Origin: Turneriella sp.
GTDB lineage: Bacteria; Spirochaetota; Leptospiria; Turneriellales; Turneriellaceae
Direction of reading: 5' to 3'
NCBI GenBank assembly: GCA_019186965.1
Contig: JABARV010000024.1
Coordinates: forward strand, 1 to 36,825
Length of the DNA stretch: 36,825 nucleotides
Made by a program: the position numbers and the translations under genes. The notes beneath the pieces were generated by a model, which saw only the letters and a list, made by a program, of their open reading frames with translations, was not told where the DNA came from and ran no database searches. Below, piece after piece: positions 9,943 to 17,978 of the stretch. Each line of letters starts with the position of its first letter. The first letter of the stretch is position 1.

Positions 9943-12108
9943 ATGGGTCAAGAAAATAACGCAGTAGGTAATGGTAAGGTTTCCAGCCCGACGGATGCTA
10001 AAAGTCCACGTATCAATCTTTCGATGCGGTGGAGTATTGTTTCGCTACTTACGTTACTCATTCTTTTTTCGGCAGGACTCATTATCTTAGTCTCTTTTTT
10101 GGGAGGTAGGCAATCAACGCAGTTTTTGCTCGATACTCTCATGGAAGACAAGGCGTACCGTTTCATCGACAAAACCGCTCAATTTTTTGGCGAAGCCCAT
10201 ACCTTGGCGGGGGATGCTCGCGAGAGCACGGCGGCTTTGAATTTTTTTACTCAGCGTAAGCAGATAGAAAAAGACCTTTCCAGTGTTTTAGAACACCAGC
10301 CCTATTTTTCGAATGTGTACTATATCCGTGCGGGTAAAGTGTTGCTTGCACAAAACAAGGGTGTTCCAAAGGTACATACAGAAAATCTTCTGGAAGAGCT
10401 TGGTGAGAACTCTTCCGATACAGAAAAATTGGCGCTAACGCTAACATTTGAAGAGCGCACGCTTGCCCATTTAGAGAAATTCCCGTGGACTTGGCCGCAA
10501 TATAGTACGGGAAAAAAAATGACTCCCTTGCACCGTACATTCGCCGGTGGGCAACCTGGATTTACCTATTGCTCGCCATTTAACCCAGTTCAAGGTATTC
10601 TCGCGGGCGGAATTTGTATCGATATAACTCTCGGTGATTTAGCGCTTTTTGTTGGTTCTGTTAAAGTTGGCGAAACGGGAGGCGCATTTCTTTTCGATAA
10701 AAATATGAACATCCTTGCTGCTCCGCAACAGACACGCGATTCTGAACGTTATATTAAAAGCGAGAGTAGCAAGATGGAGCTTAAAAACGTAATGCAGTTT
10801 GATAGCGCCGAACTTAAGGCTGCCAATGTAGCGATGAATAAGAAATTAAAAAAACTCATGAAAAAGAAAAAATGGTTAAAAACAAAAAAGCCATTTTATT
10901 TTGACTTTAAACTTGCAGGTAATCGGTTTGTTGGGCTTTTTGCGCCGTTCCCAGCGTATACCGGGCTCGATTGGCAAACAGGAGTTATAATTCCTGAAGA
11001 CGAGTTTTTTTACTTTGTTCGCCGCAATACGCGCATTGTCATGCTTACTTCAATTTTTTTGGTGTTGTTGGCTGTTTTGATGGGATATATCTTCTCTCGA
11101 AAGCTCGCCCGCCCCTTAAACGAACTTTCAACCGAGATGGATAAAATCCAGAGCTTCGAGCTACATTCCGAAAAAACAATTGTGTCGTCGATAACCGATG
11201 TACAGAATATGGTTGTTTCTTTTTATAAGATGCGGCAAGGCTTGCGTTCTTTCGGAAAATTTGTACCTACAGATATCGTAAGGCAACTTATTGCGCAAGA
11301 AGGCGATGCGCATTTACAGGGTGAAAAGCGGACGCTCACAGTACATTTTTCTGACATAGAAGGATTTACCACGGTTTCAGAAAGTCTTAAACCCGAAGTT
11401 CTTGTCGACCTGCTTGCTGAATACTTAGGAGAGATGAGTCGCATTATTGCTGAAGAAAAGGGTACGGTTGATAAATATATCGGTGACGCTGTTATGGCTT
11501 TTTGGGGAGCTCCGCAAAACGTTCCAGACCATGCCGAACGTGCAGCAATGGCAGCTTTGCGTTGCCAAGCGCGTCTTGCCGAACTCGAGAAAAAATGGCG
11601 TTCCGAAGGGCGTCCTGTTTTTCGTGCGCGTATAGGGCTTAACACCGGAGAAATTATCGTTGGTAACATGGGGTCTGCGGAGCGTTTAAACTACACCGTA
11701 ATCGGCGATGCTGTTAACCTTGCAAGCCGCCTCGAGGGGATAAACAAATACTATGGCACGCGGATTGTCGTTGGTGAGACGACTCAGGAGCTTATACAGC
11801 ACCGTTTTATAACTCGCCTGCTCGATTTTGTGGCCGTCAAAGGCAAAAGCGAAGCGGTACGTATTTATGAACTTGTAGGCGAGAAAAGCCAGGTGGGCAA
11901 AGATGTTCTTGATTTCGTTGCATGTTTTGGAGAGGCGATTAATTTGTACCGTAAAAAAGAATGGGACAGCGCAGAATTAAAATTCCGTTTAGCGCTATCT
12001 TTGCGTGAAGATGAGGCATGCCATTTATTCTTAAAACGTATAGCCGAATACAGAGTCAATCCACCCGGCGAAAATTGGTCGGGCGAATTTGTTATGACAA
12101 GCAAATAG
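9943..12108 (+). CDS. Membrane adenylate cyclase with extracytoplasmic sensor
   Basis: This class III adenylate cyclase makes cAMP. I start it at ATG 9943 (721 residues). The frame runs on to a TTG at 9802, but that N-terminus is basic and has no ribosome site. A first membrane helix (about 27-48) is followed by a periplasmic region of about 300 residues that looks like a Cache-type sensor. A second helix lies near 365-385, then a HAMP-like linker (RKLARPLNELSTEM), then the catalytic domain. Metal-binding Asp471 (FSDIEGFT) and Asp515 (YIGDAVMAFWG) are present. So are adenine-selecting Lys511 and Asp589 (VIGDAVNLASRLE) and the transition-state residues Asn592 and Arg596, so an active, ATP-specific enzyme is expected. 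The C-terminal tail of about 80 residues looks like a single TPR-type unit. Confidence 0.9.
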   Translation: MGQENNAVGNGKVSSPTDAKSPRINLSMRWSIVSLLTLLILFSAGLIILVSFLGGRQSTQFLLDTLMEDKAYRFIDKTAQFFGEAHTLAGDARESTAALNFFTQRKQIEKDLSSVLEHQPYFSNVYYIRAGKVLLAQNKGVPKVHTENLLEELGENSSDTEKLALTLTFEERTLAHLEKFPWTWPQYSTGKKMTPLHRTFAGGQPGFTYCSPFNPVQGILAGGICIDITLGDLALFVGSVKVGETGGAFLFDKNMNILAAPQQTRDSERYIKSESSKMELKNVMQFDSAELKAANVAMNKKLKKLMKKKKWLKTKKPFYFDFKLAGNRFVGLFAPFPAYTGLDWQTGVIIPEDEFFYFVRRNTRIVMLTSIFLVLLAVLMGYIFSRKLARPLNELSTEMDKIQSFELHSEKTIVSSITDVQNMVVSFYKMRQGLRSFGKFVPTDIVRQLIAQEGDAHLQGEKRTLTVHFSDIEGFTTVSESLKPEVLVDLLAEYLGEMSRIIAEEKGTVDKYIGDAVMAFWGAPQNVPDHAERAAMAALRCQARLAELEKKWRSEGRPVFRARIGLNTGEIIVGNMGSAERLNYTVIGDAVNLASRLEGINKYYGTRIVVGETTQELIQHRFITRLLDFVAVKGKSEAVRIYELVGEKSQVGKDVLDFVACFGEAINLYRKKEWDSAELKFRLALSLREDEACHLFLKRIAEYRVNPPGENWSGEFVMTSK

Positions 12109-12141
12109 GGAGTTGTACAAATGTAACAGAGTGTATCTGGC

Positions 12142-12180
12142 CTCGAGCTTGCAGCACGAGTTGGCGCATGAGGCTCTTAG
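12142..12180 (-). repeat. Degenerate copy of dispersed hairpin repeat (copy B)
   Basis: On the minus strand this reads AAGAGCCTCATGCGCC followed by AACTCGTG, close to copy A and to the palindrome arm at 23682-23725. GCCTC at its left and GAGGC at its right could pair. It fills the 76-bp gap between the 3' ends of the two convergent cyclase genes. I see no T-tract that would make it a clear intrinsic terminator. Confidence 0.45.
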
Positions 12181-12184
12181 CAGT

Positions 12185-14764
12185 TTATGCTGGGGTTAAA
12201 ATTTTTTTAAATTTCTCATTCGGTATGCGTCCCTTGCCATCGACGGAATATTCTGGTTTTATACTGCGCAAAAAATACATTGTAATTTTACCTTTGTTTT
12301 TGGCCAAAATTTTTCCACGTGTTTCGCAAACAAAAAATTTCTTGACCTGTAAATATGTCGCTTCGGAAATATTGATTTCTCCCGCGATTCCCGCAGACTC
12401 CATACGGCTGGCAGTATTTACTGTATCGCCCCATACATCGTACGCAAACTTTTTTTCTCCCACGACGCCTGCGACCAAATTACCGGTGTTGATGCCAATG
12501 CGTAGCTGCCAGTATGGTTGATTTTGTTTCTTTTTAATAAACCGCATTTGATCCATAAAATCGCGGATTTCCATTGCGGCGAGGCAGCAATCGATGGCGT
12601 GGGTGTTGTTTGGTATAGGAATACCGCCTGCTGCCATAAAGGAATCACCGATTGTTTTGAGCTTTTCCAGTTTATACCGTTCGCAGACTTTGTCAAAGTA
12701 TGTAAAACACCTGTCTAGTTCGCCAACAAGCTTTTGAGGAGTCATCGCTTCGGCGATTTTGGTAAAACCGACAAAGTCGGTAAAAAACACAGTAGCCGAT
12801 TGAAAAAGTATTGGTTCGGTTGAACCTTTGTCTTTAAGTTCTCGAACGATATCTGCAGGTAGTATGTTAAGTAAAAGCTGGTCGGATTTATGCCGTTCGG
12901 TTTCAATTTCCGATTCCGAAAGACGCGCTTGGGCGGTTGTATAGAAAAAATACACAATAAATGTGGCAATGAGCGTTGCAAGTACAACAAAACCGAGTTG
13001 TGAAACGATAGCATTGTCCGGTAAAGGAAAAAGCGGTGAATAACGCTGTAAAAACCAGTGTGAAAAGAGGATAATAAAACTTATACTAAAAAGGCCTAAA
13101 CCTAAAATCATTTTTTCCCATGGTGTTTTTCCCGAAAGCGCAATAAAGGGTAAGGGTAAAAGCGCCAGTGCAAAAATATAGAAGAACGAATCCGCTTGCA
13201 CCGAGATACCGACATAACCGAGAAGAAGTATGCCCCATAGGTAAGCTACCGATATGGGAGTAAGTGTACGCGTAAATTTATTCGCATAAAAGCAGGCGGT
13301 TAAAAGAAGTAAAGAAAAAGATGTTGGCACAAGATAGTGAAAAATAAAACCTGTGGTGTCGTTAAAGCCTAACTTGGATAACGAAAATAAAATTTTAACT
13401 TCGTTGAAAATCATAAACGAAGTTAAAACAATAAATACCAACAATAGTTGGTTTTGCATTATACGGTATTTCTTATCAATTTCAGATTCAAAAAAATGAG
13501 TACCGCGTAAGCTCCAACGGCGCCAAAGGGCAAAAAAACGCTCTTTAAGTTCAGATTTAATCCAAATATAGATGAGTGTAACGATAAAAAGACCAATGTT
13601 GCTAAAGACGAGTATTTCTCCCGCAAAACTAGTCATGTCGGGTGGCAAGGGACGCCAACCATCTTGTAGCGTAAAAAAACATAGCGCAAAAAAAGCGGTG
13701 GGTAAAAGCGCCATCGCATACTTAAAACGCACCGAGGCAACGGAAAAAAAAGCGGGAACTAAAATGAGGGGCAAGAAAACATAGTGTAAACCAATTTCGT
13801 GTCCCTGTATAAATGAGAGGTAGAGCGTGTAGATATTGCCAGCAACAAAAATAATTGTTTCAAAACGCGTGTTGGTATTTGATTTTGCTTTGAGGCGAAA
13901 AATTTGCAAAAAAAGGGAAATGCAAATAAGCGTCGGTACAAGATAAAATAAAAAATAAAATAGGTACGTTTCAACATGGCGTATTAAGAGAATAATTACT
14001 AATACGGCTTGTACGACAGCTACAACTATAAGCGCGATGGTGAACACCATAATAATCTGGTTTGAAATAACGTGGTTACGCCGCTCTTTTTCATCTATAT
14101 ATTTTTCAGCGCCTGCTTTCGCGTAGTGCATCCATACATCGTGGATGCGTTGAAAAACTTGGGTTAAAAATCCTAAATAAAGAATTTGGATACCAAACAA
14201 TAAAATACTCAAGACAACAATAATCGCGTTAAGTTCAATTTTTATATATTCTGGTGCGGGAAAGTGTGGTTTCCATTTTAACGCAAGCGCTCGCATTGCA
14301 ACCAAGAAAGCGACGTTGAACGCAAGGACTATCGAGGCGCGAAAAATATGGTTAGGGAAAGCTAAAAAGCCTATAGGTAAAAATGCTAAAACATAATAGA
14401 AAAGGCCGGTATCAAAACCAATGAGGAGCGAAAGAAAAAATGGAAAAAGAATAAATGCGAAAGCTGCAGCGGCAATAATAAAGCTTTGCAAACGGACAAA
14501 ACGGCGCAAACTGTAGAAGATAAGGTTTGCGGCGATAAATGCGAAGCAAAGAGAAAAAAGTGGCGTGCGGTAGTGTGCATAACTTATATGTTCTTTCGCT
14601 TCCATATACCAAATAAAAATATGGATGAGCAAAAGAGCAAGGCACAAAAAAGCAAGGTTGAGCAAAAGGCCATGGCTTACAAACCGGTGGTGTCGCGCTT
14701 CAACTTCAGTGGCATTTGGTTTTGCGCCATAATTAACCAGCGCTTGGAATAATCGTTTCAGCAT
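12185..14764 (-). CDS. Adenylate cyclase with ~18 transmembrane helices in three tandem 6-helix modules
   Basis: This 859-residue protein ends in a class III cyclase domain with metal Asp663 (FTDFVGFT) and Asp707 (TIGDSFMAAGG), adenine-selecting Lys703 and Asp780 (VWGDTVNTASRME), and Asn783 and Arg787. All the residues expected of an active adenylate cyclase are therefore present. The N-terminal 640 residues hold about 18 hydrophobic helices. They look like three copies of a six-helix module starting near residues 22, 228 and 433, a period of about 205. Each starts with a basic patch and an F/I-V/M-S/Q-type helix. Each has a mid-module F/HYxxxxLLP-like helix pair and a W/Y-x-P-x-x-P segment before helix 6. 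I chose Met at 14764 because GGTGG lies 6 nt upstream; 14785 is the alternative. The spacer upstream (14765-14967) holds an inverted repeat. Confidence 0.88.
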   Translation of the reverse strand: MLKRLFQALVNYGAKPNATEVEARHHRFVSHGLLLNLAFLCLALLLIHIFIWYMEAKEHISYAHYRTPLFSLCFAFIAANLIFYSLRRFVRLQSFIIAAAAFAFILFPFFLSLLIGFDTGLFYYVLAFLPIGFLAFPNHIFRASIVLAFNVAFLVAMRALALKWKPHFPAPEYIKIELNAIIVVLSILLFGIQILYLGFLTQVFQRIHDVWMHYAKAGAEKYIDEKERRNHVISNQIIMVFTIALIVVAVVQAVLVIILLIRHVETYLFYFLFYLVPTLICISLFLQIFRLKAKSNTNTRFETIIFVAGNIYTLYLSFIQGHEIGLHYVFLPLILVPAFFSVASVRFKYAMALLPTAFFALCFFTLQDGWRPLPPDMTSFAGEILVFSNIGLFIVTLIYIWIKSELKERFFALWRRWSLRGTHFFESEIDKKYRIMQNQLLLVFIVLTSFMIFNEVKILFSLSKLGFNDTTGFIFHYLVPTSFSLLLLTACFYANKFTRTLTPISVAYLWGILLLGYVGISVQADSFFYIFALALLPLPFIALSGKTPWEKMILGLGLFSISFIILFSHWFLQRYSPLFPLPDNAIVSQLGFVVLATLIATFIVYFFYTTAQARLSESEIETERHKSDQLLLNILPADIVRELKDKGSTEPILFQSATVFFTDFVGFTKIAEAMTPQKLVGELDRCFTYFDKVCERYKLEKLKTIGDSFMAAGGIPIPNNTHAIDCCLAAMEIRDFMDQMRFIKKKQNQPYWQLRIGINTGNLVAGVVGEKKFAYDVWGDTVNTASRMESAGIAGEINISEATYLQVKKFFVCETRGKILAKNKGKITMYFLRSIKPEYSVDGKGRIPNEKFKKILTPA

Positions 14765-14841
14765 TTTGTTCCACCATAAGTTCATTTTCCATTTGTTTTT
14801 GCCAGCAAAAAATAATTTATTTCTGCTGCTATGTGGGTGGA

Positions 14842-14906
14842 CCGGAACTCGCTGAGGCAAATTTTTCGCACATTTTGAATCGCTATTTTGGCTTCGCGAG
14901 TTCCGG
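14842..14906. repeat. 11-bp inverted repeat in the cyclase upstream spacer
   Basis: CCGGAACTCGC at 14842-14852 is perfectly inverted at 14896-14906, with 43 bp between. The arm shares the AACTCGC core of the other dispersed repeats in the window. It lies between the PAP2 stop (14968) and the cyclase start. It could be a transcript hairpin between two co-directional genes, or a footprint of a small mobile repeat. Confidence 0.55.
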
Positions 14907-14967
14907 CCTATCCACTTAGCCACCCAGAAAAATATCCCGTTTGGACAATCCCAGCCTTCTTTGGTAT

Positions 14968-15960
14968 TTATTGCGGTAGATGCCTGCTGAAGTAAGGGTA
15001 CACATAGAACGTCGCAATGATTACTAAGAAGTACCGCACGACGCGTAGAAGGTCACCCCAAAATCCTTCTTTAGGAAAAATCCAAGAAAGCGACAGGAAT
15101 ATTGTAAGAACAAAAACTTCGGCCAAAATAAAATGGAGTAGTCGCCATCCCAATTTTTTTGGCATCGTATAGTTTTTTTGGGGTAAAGCGGTTGCAAAAT
15201 ACAAGCCCAAAACACAACCGATTATTGTAAGGAAAGCATCGATTGAAAAAGGCTCAAGATGGCGTACCGGTTGCTCTTTCACCATTTTAATACTTTGCTG
15301 TGCTTTTGCAGACCAATAATTCAATTCAGGTAGAGTTTGGTTTTGGGTTAATAAAATTGCACCAGAAAGAATGATGCCACAAAACACGAGGATGACAAAA
15401 GTTTGAACGATACTTTTTTGTTTTAGAAAAACTTCGTGTGCACTGTGTTCCGCTTTGATGAATAAGTACAATAATACAAATCCAATAAGTAATCCGCTTA
15501 AAATATCTTGTAAAAAGTGAACTCCCAAAACAAGCCGTGAAAGTGCGATTAAAAATACCCAGATTACGGTAAAACCAAGAGTCCATAATTTGGGTAAGTG
15601 CCGAACGGTGATAAGAAAATACGCAAGGTATCCCCATACCACCACTGCGTTTTGGCTATGGCCTGAGGGTAGTCCAAACGAGCCCTCAAAAACATACGCA
15701 GGTACTTTATTTATCCAAAAAGGACGGGGTTGCATAAAAGCAATTTTAACGAAAGAATTTACCGCATAGCTGATAAGTAATAGCCACAAAAGTGAAAGCG
15801 CCGCACGGCGTTCAAGAGTAAAGAAAACAAATGGAATTAGTATAAAGAAGAAAAGTTTTTCGCCAGTAAACGTGATGGGTAGAAAAAATTTTGCAGATGG
15901 CATAATCGACTGTAGCCAAAGGTTCACTTGGCCTGTCGAATCCCAGAAAAATGCTTCCAT
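14968..15960 (-). CDS. PAP2-family membrane phosphatase
   Basis: This 330-residue integral membrane protein carries the complete PAP2 signature. Motif 1 has Lys72 to Arg79-Pro80 (KIAFMQPRP), motif 2 is PSGH at 98-101, and motif 3 is Ser141-Arg142 with catalytic His148 and Asp152 (SRLVLGVHFLQD). Family members remove phosphate from phosphatidic acid, phosphatidylglycerol phosphate or undecaprenyl pyrophosphate on the outer face of the inner membrane; the substrate here is open. About eight hydrophobic helices are visible, with a C-terminal extension of roughly 130 residues beyond the catalytic core. It is divergent from an acyl-CoA synthetase and shares an operator-like region with it. Confidence 0.9.
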   Translation of the reverse strand: MEAFFWDSTGQVNLWLQSIMPSAKFFLPITFTGEKLFFFILIPFVFFTLERRAALSLLWLLLISYAVNSFVKIAFMQPRPFWINKVPAYVFEGSFGLPSGHSQNAVVVWGYLAYFLITVRHLPKLWTLGFTVIWVFLIALSRLVLGVHFLQDILSGLLIGFVLLYLFIKAEHSAHEVFLKQKSIVQTFVILVFCGIILSGAILLTQNQTLPELNYWSAKAQQSIKMVKEQPVRHLEPFSIDAFLTIIGCVLGLYFATALPQKNYTMPKKLGWRLLHFILAEVFVLTIFLSLSWIFPKEGFWGDLLRVVRYFLVIIATFYVYPYFSRHLPQ

Positions 15961-15965
15961 AAAGC

Positions 15966-15994
15966 ATACATTTAATATGTATTAACTATGTCAA
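15966..15994 (-). promoter_or_regulatory. PAP2 promoter with overlapping palindrome
   Basis: On the minus strand TTGACA occupies 15994-15989. With 17 bp spacing the -10 region falls on ATGTAT (15971-15966), and with 14 bp on TAAATG. The palindrome ATACAT-TTAAT-ATGTAT (15966-15982) covers this -10 region, which is where a repressor would bind. The predicted start falls on or next to the PAP2 ATG. Confidence 0.45.
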
Positions 15995-16069
15995 TGCGTA
16001 TGCGGTATAAGCTTTTGCAAATCCCAACATTACTTGACTACATCGTCACAAAAAGAGGTTAATCCTCGC

Positions 16070-17947
16070 ATGGCATTTAATAATCTGAATGAAGTATTTT
16101 ATTACGCGAACGACACTTACGGAAGTCGTGAAATGTTTTTTGGTAAAGACGCCAAAAAAGAATTTGTCGGCGTTACTTTTGGCGAGGCGCTCAAAAGCGC
16201 AGAAAATGTGGCGATTGCCCTCATGGATATGGGCGTTGTACACGGCGAGAAAATTGGTTATTTGGCGGATAACCGTGTCGAATGGATTATCGGCGACATG
16301 GCAAGTATTTTGGTGGGCGGATGTACAGTCCCACGGGGAACAGATGTTACTCTCGATGAGATTAAATACATTATGTCGCACGCGGAGTGCCGTTTTTGTT
16401 TTGTTGAAAACGACGCGACCCTCAAAAAATTAGAGTCCGTTATCAAAGACACTAAAGTTGAAAAAATCGTTGTTCTTGATCCCAAATTTAAAGGGACAAC
16501 AGAAAACATTTTTACGCTTGCACAGTTAATCGATGCTGGAGCAAAAAAACGTAAAGAAAAACTTCCAGAGCTTAAAAAGCGTGCTGCATCTGTTACTCCA
16601 GATGATCTTTTTACAATTATTTACACATCGGGTACAACGGGGCTACCTAAAGGAGTAATGCTTTCTCATGGAAACATTGTCTATAATATCAACGAAGTTC
16701 CAAAAGCAATTGGCCTTCGTCCCGACGACAGCATGCTTTCCCTTTTACCTGTATGGCATATTTTTGAACGTGCGGTAGATTATGGGGCGATCGCGAAAGG
16801 AATTCCAATTTACTACACGAACGTGCGCGACGTGCGTGACGATTTTGCGAAAGTAAAACCAACGTTTATGCCTTCTGCGCCGAGGTTATGGGAAAGCCTC
16901 TACCAAGGTATTGAGCAGCGTATCCAAAAATCTGAACCCGCACGCAAAATGCTCTTTGATGCCGCGTACGCAATCAGCAAGGCGTATAAAAAAGCAGCAG
17001 ACTACCTCGCGGGAAACGAGTTGCAAATGAAACCTGAAACCGATTTTGAACGCCTAACGCGTACAGTGCAGGCTTTATTTGTTGCGGCAAATTTGCACAT
17101 TCCCGCACGCCTTGCAGATAGAGTCGTGTTTTCAAAAATTCGCGAAGCGATGGGGGGTAGGTTTCGTGGATCTATTTCTGGTGGAGGCGCCCTCCCTGCG
17201 CACGTCGACGAATTTTTTAACGTCATTGGAATCCCTGTGTACGAAGGCTACGGCATGACAGAGTGTGCACCAATTATTTCAGTCCGTACCGAAGGACGCA
17301 TTATCCAAGGGAGCGTTGGTTTTGTTCCCAACGGAACCGAAGTTGCTATATTAAACGAAAAAGGCGAACGCGTGAAAACTGGCGAAAAAGGGGTAATCCA
17401 CGTCCGTGGCCCACAGATAATGAAGGGGTACTACAAAAATCCCGAAGCGACGGAAAAAACAATTTCTAAAGATGGCTGGCTTAATACAGGTGACATCGGA
17501 TTCTTTAGTTTTAACAATACTCTTTCTATACGTGGGCGTGCAAAAGAAACAATTGTACTTTTGGGCGGTGAAAATGTCGAGCCAGTACCAATCGAAAATA
17601 AACTTTTGGAAGATGCGCAAATAAATCAGGTTATTGTTGTGGGGCAAGATAAAAAAACATTAACAGCGCTCATTTGGCCAAACTTAGAAAAAATTAAAGA
17701 AGTTTCTGGAATTGACGCTAATTCTTCGCAAGACCTCAACAAAAACAAAGAGCTTGTTGAACACATTACCAAGATAATCAAAAAACAAGTTTCTGGTGAA
17801 ACTGGGTTTAAAGGGTTTGAACGCGTCTCCGATTTTCGTTTTCTACCCAAAGCGATGGAAGTGGGGGATGAAATTACAAACCTTTTTAAAATGAAGCGTA
17901 ATGTCATTGCAGATAAATATGCGAAGTTAATCGAAAGTATGTACTAA
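16070..17947 (+). CDS. Long-chain acyl-CoA synthetase (FAA1/COG1022 type)
   Basis: This 625-residue enzyme activates long-chain fatty acids to acyl-CoA with ATP. The P-loop YTSGTTGLPKG lies near residue 185. SGGGALPAHVDEFF is followed by EGYGMTECAPI, and the nucleotide and hinge motifs TGDIGF and GRAKETIVLLGGENVEP follow; the last is typical of the COG1022 long-chain group. The ATG at 16070 has GAGG 11 nt upstream. A TTG at 16034 would add 12 residues but has no ribosome site. It shares motif order with the second synthetase at 27017-28930, so the two are paralogues. The lipase-chaperone-like gene starts 31 nt downstream. Confidence 0.92.
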   Translation: MAFNNLNEVFYYANDTYGSREMFFGKDAKKEFVGVTFGEALKSAENVAIALMDMGVVHGEKIGYLADNRVEWIIGDMASILVGGCTVPRGTDVTLDEIKYIMSHAECRFCFVENDATLKKLESVIKDTKVEKIVVLDPKFKGTTENIFTLAQLIDAGAKKRKEKLPELKKRAASVTPDDLFTIIYTSGTTGLPKGVMLSHGNIVYNINEVPKAIGLRPDDSMLSLLPVWHIFERAVDYGAIAKGIPIYYTNVRDVRDDFAKVKPTFMPSAPRLWESLYQGIEQRIQKSEPARKMLFDAAYAISKAYKKAADYLAGNELQMKPETDFERLTRTVQALFVAANLHIPARLADRVVFSKIREAMGGRFRGSISGGGALPAHVDEFFNVIGIPVYEGYGMTECAPIISVRTEGRIIQGSVGFVPNGTEVAILNEKGERVKTGEKGVIHVRGPQIMKGYYKNPEATEKTISKDGWLNTGDIGFFSFNNTLSIRGRAKETIVLLGGENVEPVPIENKLLEDAQINQVIVVGQDKKTLTALIWPNLEKIKEVSGIDANSSQDLNKNKELVEHITKIIKKQVSGETGFKGFERVSDFRFLPKAMEVGDEITNLFKMKRNVIADKYAKLIESMY

Positions 17948-17978
17948 GTTACGGAGTTTTTCCAACTGAAATTTTCCC

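Noticed and set aside
14842-14906. Possible tRNA gene because of an 11-bp stem and a TTCAAA-like loop
   Set aside because: The arm spacing, missing anticodon arm and lack of a CCA-compatible acceptor stem do not fit a tRNA.
14765-14923. N-terminal extension of the second cyclase from an ATG at 14923
   Set aside because: The stretch contains the 11-bp inverted repeat and codes for a non-conserved-looking basic segment; a better ribosome site precedes 14764.
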